A DNA stretch of 64,000 bases from Zymoseptoria tritici IPO323 (GCF_000219625.1 NC_018209.1:682001-746000), one strand, 5' to 3'. Shown: positions 1 through 10,934, numbered from the stretch's first letter. Made by a program: numbers and translations. The notes: generated from the sequence alone by a model not told the origin.

Positions 1-294
1 AGCGTGTTGTCGCTTTCTTCTGATAGCAGCATGTTCCGCGGTCTCGATTGCAAAGTCAAATTGCACTTTCGGGAGCTTCTTCGGCTTGGTGCTGGGTATC
101 GATTGAATTTCTCTCACTGGGAAATGAACAGGAACATTGTCCCAATGGAAACGACCGTCCGTATGCTTCTGGGGGAGTTGAAAGGTACTGTCATGTCGGA
201 TTCGAGATGTGAGTCCGTCTTGGAAATGCCATATGACCAGAAGCGTGAGAATTGCGCTGGCGGCATATGTGGCGTATCGACGCCGGGTGATCAT
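1..294 (-). CDS. GH47 class I alpha-1,2-mannosidase, N-terminal part (cut by window edge)
   Basis: The minus strand is open for 98 codons from an ATG at 294 down to base 1, so the gene runs off the left edge. The protein begins with a short basic cytosolic tail (RRR at residues 4-6), then a hydrophobic anchor at about residues 9-23, as in type II ER/Golgi membrane proteins. After a stem comes FHWDNVPVHFPV at about residues 49-60, then KLPKVQFDF and a basic, Glu-rich stretch ending at the edge. This anchor, stem and WDNVPVHFPV order is what I know from fungal GH47 mannosidases, which trim N-glycans. The catalytic (alpha/alpha)7 barrel lies outside the window, so family membership rests only on the N-terminus. 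It is transcribed away from RFC4, 371 bp apart. Confidence 0.65.
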   Translation of the reverse strand, partial: MITRRRYATYAASAILTLLVIWHFQDGLTSRIRHDSTFQLPQKHTDGRFHWDNVPVHFPVREIQSIPSTKPKKLPKVQFDFAIETAEHAAIRRKRQHA

Positions 295-665
295 GTTGAG
301 AATGTTGAGAATGTTGTCGCCGTCTTCATGTCATTCTGTTTGATTTGATGTAATGTGTGTCTAGCAGACGATGAGGCGGATATGTCAGCTGTGAGTGAGA
401 TGATGTTGACTCGCCGCTGACACGAGCTTGTGAAGGAGGAAATGAGGGACAAATGGGACAAAAGAGCACAGGACGGACGGACATTGTGCTATCTACTGGA
501 GAATCGAAGGCAAGCAAGGTGGTTGTATCAGAAAGCTGGGCAAGGATGCAATGCAAAGAATGCTCGTCGTCACAAGGGTGCACGCTAGCGCGAGTGGGTC
601 GCGTCGGTAGGCGCGTAAACCTCAAATTGAAAGTCCCAGCTCATACATCAACCATCCACAACATC
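295..665. promoter_or_regulatory. Shared upstream region of the GH47 gene (-) and RFC4 (+)
   Basis: 371 bp separate the two divergent start codons, so both promoters must lie here. No clear TATA box was seen. Open frames across it are short and overlap in both directions, and none looks coding. Confidence 0.5.
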
Positions 666-1827
666 ATGGCGAGAGCAGAGTCATCAAAGGATGCCGAGAC
701 CAACGGAGTCAAGGCGAACACGAGGGGTGCTCCTGCAAACTACGAGCTTCCTTGGTGAGCATACCACACTGATACCTCCTACGACACTCCTCACTAACGA
801 TTCACAGGGTCGAGAAGTACCGCCCGGTATTCCTGGACGACATCGTCGGCAACACCGAGACCATCGAACGCCTGAAGATCATTGCAAAAGATGGAAATAT
901 GCCTCATGTCATCATCAGTGGCATGCCTGGTATTGGAAAGACGACCTCTGTCCTCTGTCTCGCGAGACAGCTACTGGGAGATGCCTACAAAGAAGCAGTG
1001 CTGGAGCTGAACGCATCCGACGAGCGTGGAATCGACGTGGTGCGGAATCGGATCAAGGGTTTCGCACAGAAGAAAGTCACACTTCCAGCAGGACGACAAA
1101 AGATTGTGATCTTGGACGAGGCGGACAGCATGACATCTGGAGCACAACAAGCGTTGAGACGAACGATGGAGATCTACTCAGGCACAACAAGATTCGCCTT
1201 TGCTTGCAATCAGAGCAACAAGATCATTGAGCCGCTACAGTCGAGATGTGCGATCCTGCGGTATGCTCGCCTGACGGATGGACAAGTGGTGAAGCGGTTA
1301 TATCAGATCTGTCAGGCAGAAAAGGTGGAGTACAGTGACGATGGAATTGCTGCACTGGTCTTCAGTGCCGAGGGTGATATGAGACAAGCGATCAACAATT
1401 TGCAGAGTACGCATGCAGGGTTTGGCTTCGTCAATGGCGACAATGTCTTCCGTGTGGTCGATAGCCCGCATCCTATCAAGGTGCAGGCGATGATAAAGAA
1501 CTGTCAGGAGCAAAAGATTGATGATGCTCTGGACGGCTTGAAGGAGCTGTGGTGGGTGCTATGTCTCGCTCTCAGTACATCAACGTTAGCTTACATGACG
1601 ACAGGGATCTCGGCTACTCGTCGCACGACATTATCAGTACCATGTTCAAGGTCACCAAGACGATTCCCTCGCTCTCAGAGCACACCAAGCTGGAGTTCAT
1701 CCGCGAAATCGGCTTCACGCACATGCGTATATTGGAGGGCATGCAGACGTACTTGCAGCTCGCAGGGTGCGTGGCCAAGCTATGCAAGCTGAACATGAAG
1801 CCACAGCTGTTCGATCTGCCAAAGTGA
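666..1827 (+). CDS. RFC4: Replication factor C subunit 4 (clamp loader ATPase; human RFC2 type)
   Basis: Three exons, 666-754, 808-1551 and 1605-1827, give 351 residues. Both introns are 53 nt. The start is the ATG that puts LPWVEKYRP in frame across intron 1. An AAA+ domain carries Walker [10 protein letters not shown] (68-76), Walker B with DEAD (133-136) and the RFC signature SRC (175-177). The tail [19 protein letters not shown] is the C-terminal helical collar. The sequence is closest in memory to yeast Rfc4 rather than Rfc2, Rfc3 or Rfc5: it has an [19 protein letters not shown] run and an INNLQST stretch. With Rfc1-3 and Rfc5 it opens and loads PCNA on primed DNA, and it also works in Rad17, Ctf18 and Elg1 complexes in the nucleus. 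Length and motifs are normal. Confidence 0.97.
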
Positions 1828-3294
1828 TGAGTGAAGGGCAGACCGATGCGGACTGGCGACGATATTTGTGACATTTTAGCGTGGCGCTGGGAATGGTGAT
1901 GATCGACCTTTGTCGAGGGCAGCAATGGTGGAGACATATCGGAGCGAGAACATACAGCAACGCCAATACTGGCCTCCACTCTCGTACATATGGATTGTCT
2001 GGGCACGAGAACTGATGCATTTCGTTTTCGACGGCAAGGAAGTTGATAGCCGACTGGAGGACGAAAGGCCTCTGAACAATATGGCGAGCGATCAAGGCGA
2101 TATCAATGCTCTGACGATCCACCGTTCGACGATTCGCATTCGTGTTCGCGCGAGAGTCGCAAGCTGGCCCGTTGCTTCTTCAGCCTCATGGGCATGCCAA
2201 GGACAATCCTTGCTTCCACATGCTTGACCGTTTTCACACAACACCTCACTTCAACCGTGAATCATGATCCACGACCACACCTTACTATGCTGACTTTCCC
2301 GAATCATGTTTCACGACCTCCCTCGGACGGCACGAAATGTCCGACGCTCTCGCGCAGGTACACCTCCGTGCATTGACAATGGCCGAATCTGGGACGCCTT
2401 TCTCACGCATCGCGCCGTGCGACCATCGCGGAGCCAATCGACACTCAGCGGAGCAATATTGCCCGTGTCGACTGACTGTCGCGCAGTCGGCGAGGACACG
2501 CCCGTGCTGAACAGCTTCGATGAAAGTCTCCGCGGAGCCCAAAGTATCAGCTCGTTGGGCAAGATGCACGCCGCGGCGTCGACATCTATCCTGCATGAGC
2601 ATACCCAATCTGTCCTGCGACTATTCCGACTCCAGTTGTGCAACGTTTTGCAGCATCAGCTCGGGCACTTGAGGCCAACAGGTCAGATCTGGTCCCTCGT
2701 CCACCGCAGTGATGGAGTCGCTGGCTTCTGTGATGAGGTCTGAGGGCTATATCAGGACTTGCACTCCTGCGCATCGTCATGAAAACCTCATTGCAGCATG
2801 GTAGTACACATGCAGCCAAGCGATCATATGTCCGTACCAGTTTCCGCAGCCGCAAGTGCAAACTAAGATCTCGTCCACAAAGCTCCCGACTACGTATGCG
2901 CCACAAGCCGCGCGCTTGCATCCAACACACATACACTCCCATCTCGAACGGTGTCTTTGATCATGCATTTCTGGTTTGGTGTTCTGTAAGACATCTTACT
3001 TACCTTCTGATACACCATTTGAACTCCATTTAAACAAGAGTTGGAAGGTTCGCACCCAACAAACAACAATTCCATTTCTTTGCCTCCGGCTTTGTCGGCT
3101 TGACCGCCACCGTCTACAGCCGTCCAGCCGCCCAGCATCATACACCACTTTCTACCCAAAATCCAGCCGCGTCATCCTGGATTGCGTATGGGACAAGACT
3201 TATTGCCCGAATAGCCTGTCTTTAAGATCTCATTCTCTGCTTGTATTCTATCTCCCCTCTCACTGACACAACTGCAACAACACAACGACCAGCA
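1828..3294. other. Intergenic stretch, no supported gene
   Basis: 1.47 kb between RFC4 and the aspartic protease, both on the plus strand. Several overlapping open frames of 60-145 codons occur in all directions. They lack recognisable domains, several depend on non-ATG starts, and none can be extended by convincing splice sites. The last few hundred bases, rich in short C/T and A tracts, are probably the promoter and leader of the protease gene. Confidence 0.5.
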
Positions 3295-4713
3295 ATGAGG
3301 AATTTCACAGCGATCGCCACCTCGGCGTGCATCCTCACAAGCGCCACAACAAATGCGCTCACACTGTTGAAACGAGAAGATGGCCAACAACCACGGGTCG
3401 TGGAACATGCTATCCAGCGGAAACATGTCACCAACCCCATTCAACGACATCTGAACCGCATGCGAAGACGAGACAACACTGTTTCTGTAACACTCGACAA
3501 CGAGGCAACACTTTACTACATGAACGCATCGATCGGTACTCCTGGGCAGAACTTCCAATTACACATCGACACTGGTAGCAGCGATCTCTGGGTGAACGTC
3601 CCAAACAGTCAGCTTTGCGAACGATATAGCTGCGGCGAATCTGGAACATACGATCCAAGGGACTCTTCGACATACCAATACCTCAACAGCGAGTTCAACA
3701 TCTCTTACGCCGATGGATCCGGATCATCCGGCGACTACGTGCTCGACAAAGTCGCTTTCGGGGACGTGACACTGGATAGTCAACAATTCGGTGTTGGCTA
3801 TCAATCATCCTCAGAGGAGAGCATTCTGGGCATTGGCTACACCCTCAACGAAGTCGCCGTACAATACGCCAACGGCGGCACATACCCAAATTTGCCAGTA
3901 AACCTGATGCTCAACGGCTACATCAGCACGAACGCTTACAGTCTCTGGCTGAACGATCTGGACGCCTCCACCGGATCGATCCTCTTCGGCGGCGTGAACA
4001 CCGACAAGTACATGGGGGAGCTCCAAACCCTGCCCATCATCAAGACATTCGGCTACTACGCCGAATTCGTCATCGCACTGACCGCCATCGGCGGAAACGG
4101 CACAGACGGTTCCATTGCCAACAACATCAACCTGGGCGCTCTCCTCGACTCCGGTAGCTCTCTCACCTACCTTCCCAACGATATCACTCAAACCATCTAC
4201 AACCAAGTCGGTGCCTCCTACGACGCGGAGCAACAGGTCGCGATCGTCGACTGTGACGTTGCTAACTCGGACGCCACTCTCGACTTCACCTTCTCCTCCC
4301 CTACGATCCGTGTGCCGATGAACGAACTCGTCATCCTCGCTGGCTACCGCGGTCGGCAACCCATCTGCATCTTCGGTATCGCACCAGCCGGTGGCAGCAC
4401 GCCTGTTCTCGGCGACACCTTCCTCCGCAGCGCGTACGTGGTCTACGATCTGACTGGTAACACCATCTCCCTTGCGCAGACGAAGTTCAACTCCACGACC
4501 GACTCGATTTTGGAGATTACCAACTCGACCGGTGTGCCCGGTGCGACGGAGGTGCAGAATGCGGTCACGAGTGTTGCAGTTGCGACGGGTGGGGCAAGGA
4601 TTCAGGGCTTCACGACGACGTTGACGGCTGCTGCTGCGGAGCCTACGATGGCGCCCGGGTGGAATGTGGCTATGTTGGGGGCGGCGGGTGCTGGATTGAT
4701 GTTTGCTCTTTGA
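3295..4713 (+). CDS. Secreted pepsin-like aspartic protease, probably GPI-anchored (yapsin/OpsB type)
   Basis: Intronless, 472 residues. The chosen ATG at 3295 starts a signal peptide (about residues 1-21); the frame is open 18 codons upstream but has no ATG there. A propeptide ends in a dibasic cluster RMRRRD (55-60), a likely kexin site. The two catalytic motifs of family A1 are DTGSS (Asp92) and DSGSS (Asp285). ILFGGVNTDKY and VLGDTFLRSAYVVYDL are further family landmarks. The C-terminus is Thr/Ala-rich and ends in a hydrophobic tail (about 450-472) after small residues, as expected for a GPI-attachment signal, so the enzyme should sit at the plasma membrane or wall. Fungal relatives process or shed wall proteins. 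Substrate cannot be read from the sequence. Confidence 0.92.
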   Translation: MRNFTAIATSACILTSATTNALTLLKREDGQQPRVVEHAIQRKHVTNPIQRHLNRMRRRDNTVSVTLDNEATLYYMNASIGTPGQNFQLHIDTGSSDLWVNVPNSQLCERYSCGESGTYDPRDSSTYQYLNSEFNISYADGSGSSGDYVLDKVAFGDVTLDSQQFGVGYQSSSEESILGIGYTLNEVAVQYANGGTYPNLPVNLMLNGYISTNAYSLWLNDLDASTGSILFGGVNTDKYMGELQTLPIIKTFGYYAEFVIALTAIGGNGTDGSIANNINLGALLDSGSSLTYLPNDITQTIYNQVGASYDAEQQVAIVDCDVANSDATLDFTFSSPTIRVPMNELVILAGYRGRQPICIFGIAPAGGSTPVLGDTFLRSAYVVYDLTGNTISLAQTKFNSTTDSILEITNSTGVPGATEVQNAVTSVAVATGGARIQGFTTTLTAAAAEPTMAPGWNVAMLGAAGAGLMFAL

Positions 4714-5264
4714 TCATGTTGAATGTTTTGAAATTTCTGGTTGGTGCACAGTACGCATTGTGAGCGTTTGAGCAGACGATAAACATTGGCATGGTGGAGG
4801 TATACAGAACTTCCGGTGCGCAATAGACAGTAGAAGATATGTCAACGATTTATGCGAGCCAAAAATGCATTTGGAGCGTTCGCGCAAGCACACGTTGCTG
4901 TCGATTGTATTATATTCCATTGAGCGTATTCAGTCACATGTTCGTGAGATGCCGAAAGCCCCTGTGCCAATAATCAGCACAATGACATATCGTGGAGTGC
5001 CCCAACGCAAGTCTCCTGAATGTCATGAAGCCGTAGCTGTCCCGTTCGCTTTCTCGAGGTTTATGTCCTAAGACTATACCAAAATCGCATCATGATCTCT
5101 CTCCGTCCGTATCGTAGTCCAGATGTACGCAACGCGAGCCCATTCGTCTTTCCAAGTCCCGCCTCGTATCTTGCCAAGTTCCATATCTTCTCCCGTACGT
5201 TGCCAGATTCCATATCTTCACCCGCGTGTGGCCGCTTCCCAGACTGCTTCCGGTATGATACCCC
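4714..5264. other. Convergent 3' region
   Basis: 551 bp between the stop of the protease (+) and the stop of the coiled-coil gene (-). It should hold both 3' UTRs. No coding frame, hairpin or repeat worth naming was seen. Confidence 0.45.
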
Positions 5265-6076
5265 TCAACGTGACAACAAAAACTTGCTCTCCCGCTTGAC
5301 CCTAGCCAAAGCCGCCTCCTCGTCCATAGCGGTCTCGTCGTCGTCGTCATCCATGTCCACATCCTGCTGAGCTTTCTGCCACACCTCGTTGTCCCGACGC
5401 TTCGCAGACATCATGGCGTCGTCCTTCGCATCACCACGCTTGCGTTTCGCAGCGGCTCCAAGCCCATCGATCATGGTAGAGCTGGAATTCATCTTGGAGC
5501 CAGGGATCTTGAAACCGGTGTCGGGAACCTCCTCCCAGAGCGTAAAGTTTGGCAGATCCCTCTCTGAGAGGCAGTTGTCTCCAGCCCTATGCGATCTTCA
5601 GTCAGTATCAAGTCATCGACAGTGCTCTCTTGAGAAGAGGAGACTCACCACTTGCGAACATCCCGCTCGATATGCTTCACCAGCAGACCATAGCCAAGCG
5701 TCTGCAACTTCTCGATCTTGAGCTCTCTTTCCAGGTCCTCAATGCGCTCGCGGTGGCGTTTCATGGTAAGTCCGGCGGTCTCAGCGTTCGTCCCGCGCAG
5801 CTCGACGTTCTCTTTCTCCACGCCCGAACTGTGGTCCTTCTCCTCGTTGAAGCGGCGCCTCAGATCTACGTTGTCCTTTTGAGACTCCTTGTACAGCTGC
5901 TGGTAGTCGAGCTTGGACTTGTCCTTGGATTTGGTGTTCGGCTTGGTGGCAGACTTGGAGACATCCTTACGGATGCCACCGGCTTGGTAAGTGCCTTTGC
6001 TGAAGCTTGACGTTGCTTTAGTGATCTCCGGCTGCTTGAGTGACTTGCTGGACGGCTGCGGTTTGGTGGAAGCCAT
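5265..6076 (-). CDS. Unidentified nuclear-looking coiled-coil protein
   Basis: Two exons on the minus strand, 6076-5649 and 5586-5265, joined over a 62-nt intron, give 249 residues. The splice puts RKWAGDNCLSERDLPNF in frame. The N-terminal 60 residues are Ser/Thr/Lys-rich. About residues 60-135 are strongly charged with heptad spacing, a likely coiled coil. A short conserved-looking block follows (LPNFTLWEEVPDTGFKIPG). The C-terminal third has KRKR, which could be a nuclear localisation signal, and an acidic DDDDDE run. I do not recognise the family. The combination would suit a chromatin or kinetochore-associated scaffold, but that is a guess. The intron boundaries (GTGAGT, ATAG) are good, so the gene itself is likely real. 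Confidence 0.7.
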
Positions 6077-6850
6077 GTTGTCGATGGTATGCTTCTTTCC
6101 TTGAACGACTTGCGAGTTGGTCTTGTCAGCTCTCGTTCGCCTAGTATAGTTCGGCGTTGCAGGAAACTGGTTTGAGGAAGGTGTGGATGCCCGATGAAAC
6201 CATCAGCGATACCAAGGTCGGCAAAGCCTGGACCTTATACGCGGCAGCCCAGGATGCAGCCATCTCAGCATGGTCATATCGTCTGAAGTCTTCAGCGAGG
6301 ACGATCATCGCTTTTTCAGGCATATCTTGGTGTACAAGCAGTCAACGATGCCCATTTGGCAGCTCACTTCGGTGAAGTCAATGGAAAGACATCACGAGCT
6401 CGTCCTCATTGGGATGTCTTGGCAGGGATGAAGCTCGAGTCTGAGCTTCACTTGGGCTTTTGCATGTGACAGTCCGACACTGAGGATAGCGCATTTTGAG
6501 AGGGCTAGAGTCGTCTGCGCCGGGCCTTGCAGCAAGCCTGCTCGCTGATTAGCAGAACGTGGATTCTGGCGTTGATGCTGGTCTTGAAGTCCCTGTATCG
6601 TTGTCGGTATAGGTAGTGAATAACATCCACAAGGCGTTGGCCCATCGTGTCGCTCTGGTGTCGGTGTCGAAGATGTCAAGCGCCGCTAGGTGAATTGCGC
6701 TTCGGTCACAGGCGGCTGAAAAGGCCCTGGCATTGTAGCATGTTCATTAAGCCAAATTTCCAGACTGACCGGTCCGCTATGCTAGTAGTATACCGAGCTC
6801 ATGTCAACTCCTCGCTCTGAAGTATGCAACACATCGGCTCTAGGCCGAGT
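6077..6850. other. Upstream region of the coiled-coil gene and 3' side of NUP57
   Basis: 774 bp between two minus-strand genes. It holds the promoter of the coiled-coil gene and the 3' UTR of NUP57. Open frames of 60-95 codons occur but have no recognisable content. Confidence 0.4.
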
Positions 6851-8374
6851 TCATCTCCTCTGCGACGCTTCCCATGTGGCGAACTCCCTCTTCACATCCT
6901 CCAGCTCCTTGTTCAAATGCTGCAACTGCTCATCGTAGTCCTTGAGGATCTTCCTCGTCCGGACCAAGACATCCTCCGGCACTCCGGCGGCTCCGCTTGC
7001 CCTCTGCGCATCATCTGCCCGTGCCGCAACTCGCTTGCCTTCTTCCTCCAACCATCGTGTCCGCTCTCGTAATGCCACCATCCGAGCCCATATTTCATCC
7101 TCTCTGCCCACAAACGCCGGATCGAAAACTTGCTTCTCGAGCCCCATCAACGTCTTGCGGAGACTCTCCTCTGATGCATCCAGAGCGTAGCCACGATTGC
7201 GCAACACCTGAACCTTCACTGCCAGTCGTAGACACCGTTGAGAGAGCGCCTGATGTTGCCGCTTGGCCGTTGCGATGCGCACGGTGATGCGTTGTTGATG
7301 CGCGTCCATGACGGCGGTCAAGGAGTTGTTCATCTCGTGCAGCCGACCGCGCATCTCTCTAATGATGTTCGCCTGCGTTTCAACACGACCCGCGAGAGCC
7401 TTGAAGCCCTTGACGAGGACTGGAACATATGCAAGGTTCGAAGCTTCCTGACCATCAACCTTTGGAGGTTCTGGCTTTTGTGACAAGGCCTCCTCCCAGC
7501 TCTGCTCATCTTCGCCGCGTGATGTGTCCGGGTAGAAGAATGGCGCGTACTCTTTGGGCACGGCGTTGTAGAGATATGTCTTGAGGATTGTGGTCACTGG
7601 TTGGTCTGGCGGGTTGTCCGGGTTCCACTTCGCTTGCAACGTTACAACTTGATCTGCGATTCGCTTCTCATTTGGTACTGTCGAAGCGCCTGAGAATTGA
7701 AGACGCTGGTACTGAGCGTGCGTCAGGGTATGGTTCATCGATCCCACTGTCACGGTCGTCGGGTTGAAGATGGATCCTGATTGCGGCTGATTTTGCTGTT
7801 GCTGCTGTTGCTGCTGTCCCTGCTGCGCGCTCGCGCCAAATATGGACTTGTTCTCCGGCTTGGTCATGGTGCCGAACATGGACACTGTAGGTGCGTTGAA
7901 GACCGAATTCGATGCGGCGGCGTTGTTGGCATTGGTCGGGTTGGACATGCCGCCAAATATAGACGAGAGACCATTGCTAGGCTGTGTCTGTTGTTGAGTG
8001 TTCGTGCTTCCTCCGAACAGTCCTCCTAGACCTGTTCCACCAGATGTCGTGTTGTTCGCCGTGCTTGATCCGAACAGTCCTCCTCCTCCTCCACCAGATG
8101 CATTGTTATTCGTCGTACTGGAACCGAACAATCCTCCTCCTCCTCCGGATGCGTTGTTCGTCGTGCTGGAACCAAAAAGACCGCCGGAGCCTGTATTTTG
8201 CTGCGCCGTGTTGTTATTACTGCCAGTTCCCAAGCCAGCGAATAGCCCTCCTCCTCCGCTTCCAGCATTGTTCTGCGATGGCTGCGAGAAAAGTCCACCA
8301 CTGGGAGCTGTGCTCGATCCAAATAAGCCCTGCTGCTGGTTGTTGTTGCTCGCGCCGCCGAAGATGGAGCTCAT
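6851..8374 (-). CDS. NUP57: FG-repeat nucleoporin NUP57 (Nup54 family)
   Basis: Intronless, 507 residues. The first 160 or so residues are a Gly/Asn/Ser-rich FG domain with repeated GGLFGSST blocks and related FG cores (SIFGG, GLFAGLG, GMFG-like), ideal for karyopherin binding. A poly-Gln run of about nine residues lies near residues 183-191. From about residue 230 the sequence becomes a regular alpha-helical domain (Nup54/Nup57-type C-terminal region) with long charged helices, containing RGRLHEMNNSL and a final coiled coil. In the pore, this protein forms the central channel trimer with Nsp1/Nup62 and Nup49/Nup58. Length and domain order match fungal Nup57. The DNA repeats coding the FG units are visible at 8030-8170. 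Confidence 0.93.
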   Translation of the reverse strand: MSSIFGGASNNNQQQGLFGSSTAPSGGLFSQPSQNNAGSGGGGLFAGLGTGSNNNTAQQNTGSGGLFGSSTTNNASGGGGGLFGSSTTNNNASGGGGGGLFGSSTANNTTSGGTGLGGLFGGSTNTQQQTQPSNGLSSIFGGMSNPTNANNAAASNSVFNAPTVSMFGTMTKPENKSIFGASAQQGQQQQQQQQNQPQSGSIFNPTTVTVGSMNHTLTHAQYQRLQFSGASTVPNEKRIADQVVTLQAKWNPDNPPDQPVTTILKTYLYNAVPKEYAPFFYPDTSRGEDEQSWEEALSQKPEPPKVDGQEASNLAYVPVLVKGFKALAGRVETQANIIREMRGRLHEMNNSLTAVMDAHQQRITVRIATAKRQHQALSQRCLRLAVKVQVLRNRGYALDASEESLRKTLMGLEKQVFDPAFVGREDEIWARMVALRERTRWLEEEGKRVAARADDAQRASGAAGVPEDVLVRTRKILKDYDEQLQHLNKELEDVKREFATWEASQRR

Positions 8375-8694
8375 GTCTGCGATCTAGAAGAGCGCGATCT
8401 GCGCTGCGAAGGTTGGAGAGGTGTCGATCTTTCAATTCATCGGGAGTATTCGTTTACAAGAAAAAACGTGCGACGGGCATGGATCTTGAGGACGTGTCTT
8501 TGAAAGTCTCACAATAAGAAGGAAAGGTGAAGCTCGCGCTTCACAAGACTCGTGTGAATCGCGACTGCCCGGCCAATCATCGGCAGCGAGTCGCGGCTGA
8601 CTAAGATTGCTTCGACCTCCGCCCGACTTGAAGCTCGACGACATTGAGAATCCTCGTCTGATCGCACGTATTTGCACCGTCCACCACCGCCAGC
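8375..8694. promoter_or_regulatory. Shared upstream region of NUP57 (-) and the NDUFA8-type gene (+)
   Basis: 320 bp between divergent starts. Contains both promoters. No distinct core element was recognised. Confidence 0.45.
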
Positions 8695-9331
8695 ATGGCC
8701 GCAAGACAACCTCGGTGGGTGAATCGCCATGCCACTGTAATCCCCCTCCCACTAACTCCCTCCCAGATTCAACCAACAGGTCCTCATCGACACCACTCCC
8801 CTCCCCGACAGCATCCCGAAAGTCCAAGAAATCGGCGCATCCTCTGCTCCACTCCTATCCGCCAGCTTCTTCATCGGTGCACGCTGCAAACCTTACAATG
8901 ACGACTTCATGCTCTGCAAGACGGAGGCGAACGGAAAGGGCGAGACCGAGTGTCTGAAGGAGGGTCGCAAGGTCACGCGCTGTGCGGCCAGCGTGATTGA
9001 GGATATCAACAAGAGCTGCTTGGATGTGTTCCGACAACACTGGAAGTGCTTGGATAACAACAACCAACAGCTGTGGCAATGCCGTGCTGCGGAGAGGCAA
9101 TTGAACAAATGTGTATTCGAGAACTTGTGAGTCGGCTGGGGAGATATGGACGGGAGATGGGAGACCATGCTGATACGATGAACAGGAAGTTGGAGAAGAC
9201 GATTCCAGGCGCGCCAGAGAACGAGACTCCGGTTCACCTCAGGAAGAAGCAGGTATGTCGAGTGTTGTACGTGGAGCATACAAACGAGCTAACCAGTCTA
9301 GATCTATGCGCATTCACTCTACGGTCAATAG
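8695..9331 (+). CDS. NDUFA8: NADH:ubiquinone oxidoreductase 20.8 kDa subunit (NDUFA8/PGIV type)
   Basis: Four exons, 8695-8714, 8767-9126, 9186-9252 and 9302-9331, give 158 residues. Introns are 52, 59 and 49 nt. The first exon is only 20 nt (MAARQPR). Eight cysteines form four CX9C motifs: 47/57, 69/79, 91/101 and 112/122, the double CHCH arrangement of this subunit. Such proteins are imported into the mitochondrial intermembrane space and oxidised by Mia40/Erv1. The C-terminus KLEKTIPGAPENETPVHLRK and the very short last exon (IYAHSLYGQ) agree with fungal orthologues as I know them. It is an accessory subunit on the IMS face of complex I, needed for assembly. The gene is intact. Confidence 0.95.
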
Positions 9332-9636
9332 ACGTGTAAAAAGATACTGCTTATGCAGGGTTCATGGCCACTCACCCCTCATTCTCCGGTGCCTTGCTCG
9401 GCTCTGCTTCCCTTGTATGGCGTGGTCGCATGTGATCGAGCGCGTAACTGAGCGTTCTCACCATTTCTTAGCTTTATCCAGCTTAAAGTCCAACAGTACT
9501 ATCTAACAACACCGCCTAGCATCTCAACATCTCACACACAGCTCTAGCCACCGCCATGCTCCATGCAGATGGTCTCGGAGTGGCGCTCGTCCGCAACCAC
9601 AAGGACTACAACTAGAAGAATGTGTCGCAGGACCAT

Positions 9637-10934
9637 ATGGAACAGTCGCTGAGGCACAAGAACGGTGACCGATTCTTGGATGACCGTTGTCTCGCGCACT
9701 ATGCCGCGGTTCATCGTCAAATTCGCACCGACTCAGACGAGGTTGTGAAAGTGGCCATTCGATTCGACCCCAAGCTATTCAAGATGTTCACTAGCGATAT
9801 CCTCCAGGTCAAGATCTTAGTGGGCAAGCACACGCACACACATCACATCGGCGAGCCCACTGGCGGTTTTGTCCATGCCGAAGTCCTTGGAATGCCTGAC
9901 AGCGACAAAGGAATCGCACTTCCGTGCTCCAAGTCTCGCAAGGTCCTTTCCGCAGGTATTCGTTCGACCTCTCGAGGCTTCAGAGCAGCTGATGACACCG
10001 TTGCGATCTTCATCACTCGAGGAAGATTTGCGAGCGATCGCAAGAGCAGCCGGTCAGTGCGACGCTGGACAATTACTGTACTGTGTTCTGTACTAACGAA
10101 TTTACTAGCAAGGACCTCGGATTCACTCCAATCGCCAGCAAGAACGGACACACGTATGCGTTTCAGTTTCAATGCCTTCCGAAAGGTAAGTTTCCGGCAT
10201 TCAAGGTGCTAGCATAAAGCTAACCCGCGCCTCTGACAGGCTCTCCTTCGGCAACAGGACCATTTCCGAAGCCTAATAGCATCCTCGCCATGCGACCCTC
10301 CAGCAATCATGCCGAGATGCACAGGAGACTCACTACGCCAGCACTTCCGAGTCCCAAGCCTCGTATGACTTCAATCTCGTCCACTCCTACGCCATCGAAC
10401 CCTACGACTAAATTCAATGCCCAAGCAACAGTTGGCCGAAACTTCGGAGAAGCGAGCCAAACAACCATTGCCTTCACTACAAACAAGCGCAAAGCGACCT
10501 CGGAGAATAGTGCTTACAGTCCGTCTTCGGACTACGACGGCAGTACCGTGAAGAAGCAGAAGTTCTCGAGCCAAGGACAAGTCGCCGACACGCAAGCATT
10601 GGAGCTCACTACGCCAGTTCAGACAAAGCTGTGGCGTCGTCCTCAAGACATCGGCATCGGCAAGCTGTCCAGAGAGATTATCGACCTCACTCTCGATGAC
10701 TCTGCAGACGAGCCAGGGCTTCCTGTCAAGCCTGCCCTATCAGTCCAGAAGGATGCGGAAGATTTACCTGTCAAGGCCGTGTTCGCTGCACATGAGGACG
10801 AGCAAGAGATGGACGCCGAAGACGTGCTGCTAGAACTGCGAGAGGTGCAGCTTCAGCGTAGGCTGAGGGCTATGCAGAAGAAGTCCCGGCAGGGCAAAGT
10901 CTCGGAGAACGACATTAAGCGAGAAGGTGCCTGA
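9637..10934 (+). CDS. DUF7918-like family protein, copy A (in-frame stop just upstream)
   Basis: Exons 9637-10052, 10109-10185 and 10240-10934 (introns 56 and 54 nt, with TACTAAC and CTAAC branch words) give 395 residues. The frame also runs upstream to an ATG at 9556, which by comparison with the sister genes is the ancestral start, but a TAG at 9613-9615 interrupts it after 19 codons. The gene is therefore either a pseudogene or now starts at 9637. The N-terminal half shares with copies C and D a hydrophobic-strand pattern, a TVAIFITRG block and a TYAFQFQ strand. The middle is low-complexity. IIDLTLDDS (about 283-291) resembles a SUMO-interacting motif. The end is a charged helix with LRxVQLQRRLRAMQKK and a final IKREG. 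The family assignment to DUF7918 is from memory of its layout and untested. Confidence 0.6.

Noticed and set aside
3811..4359. 182-codon minus-strand frame opposite the aspartic protease
   Set aside because: Mirror of the protease frame between its two catalytic motifs; Val/Gly-rich antisense composition only.
7795..7822. Gln-coding CAG/CAA tract as a possible microsatellite insertion
   Set aside because: Ordinary poly-Gln run in the flexible FG/Asn-rich part of NUP57; kept as part of that gene.
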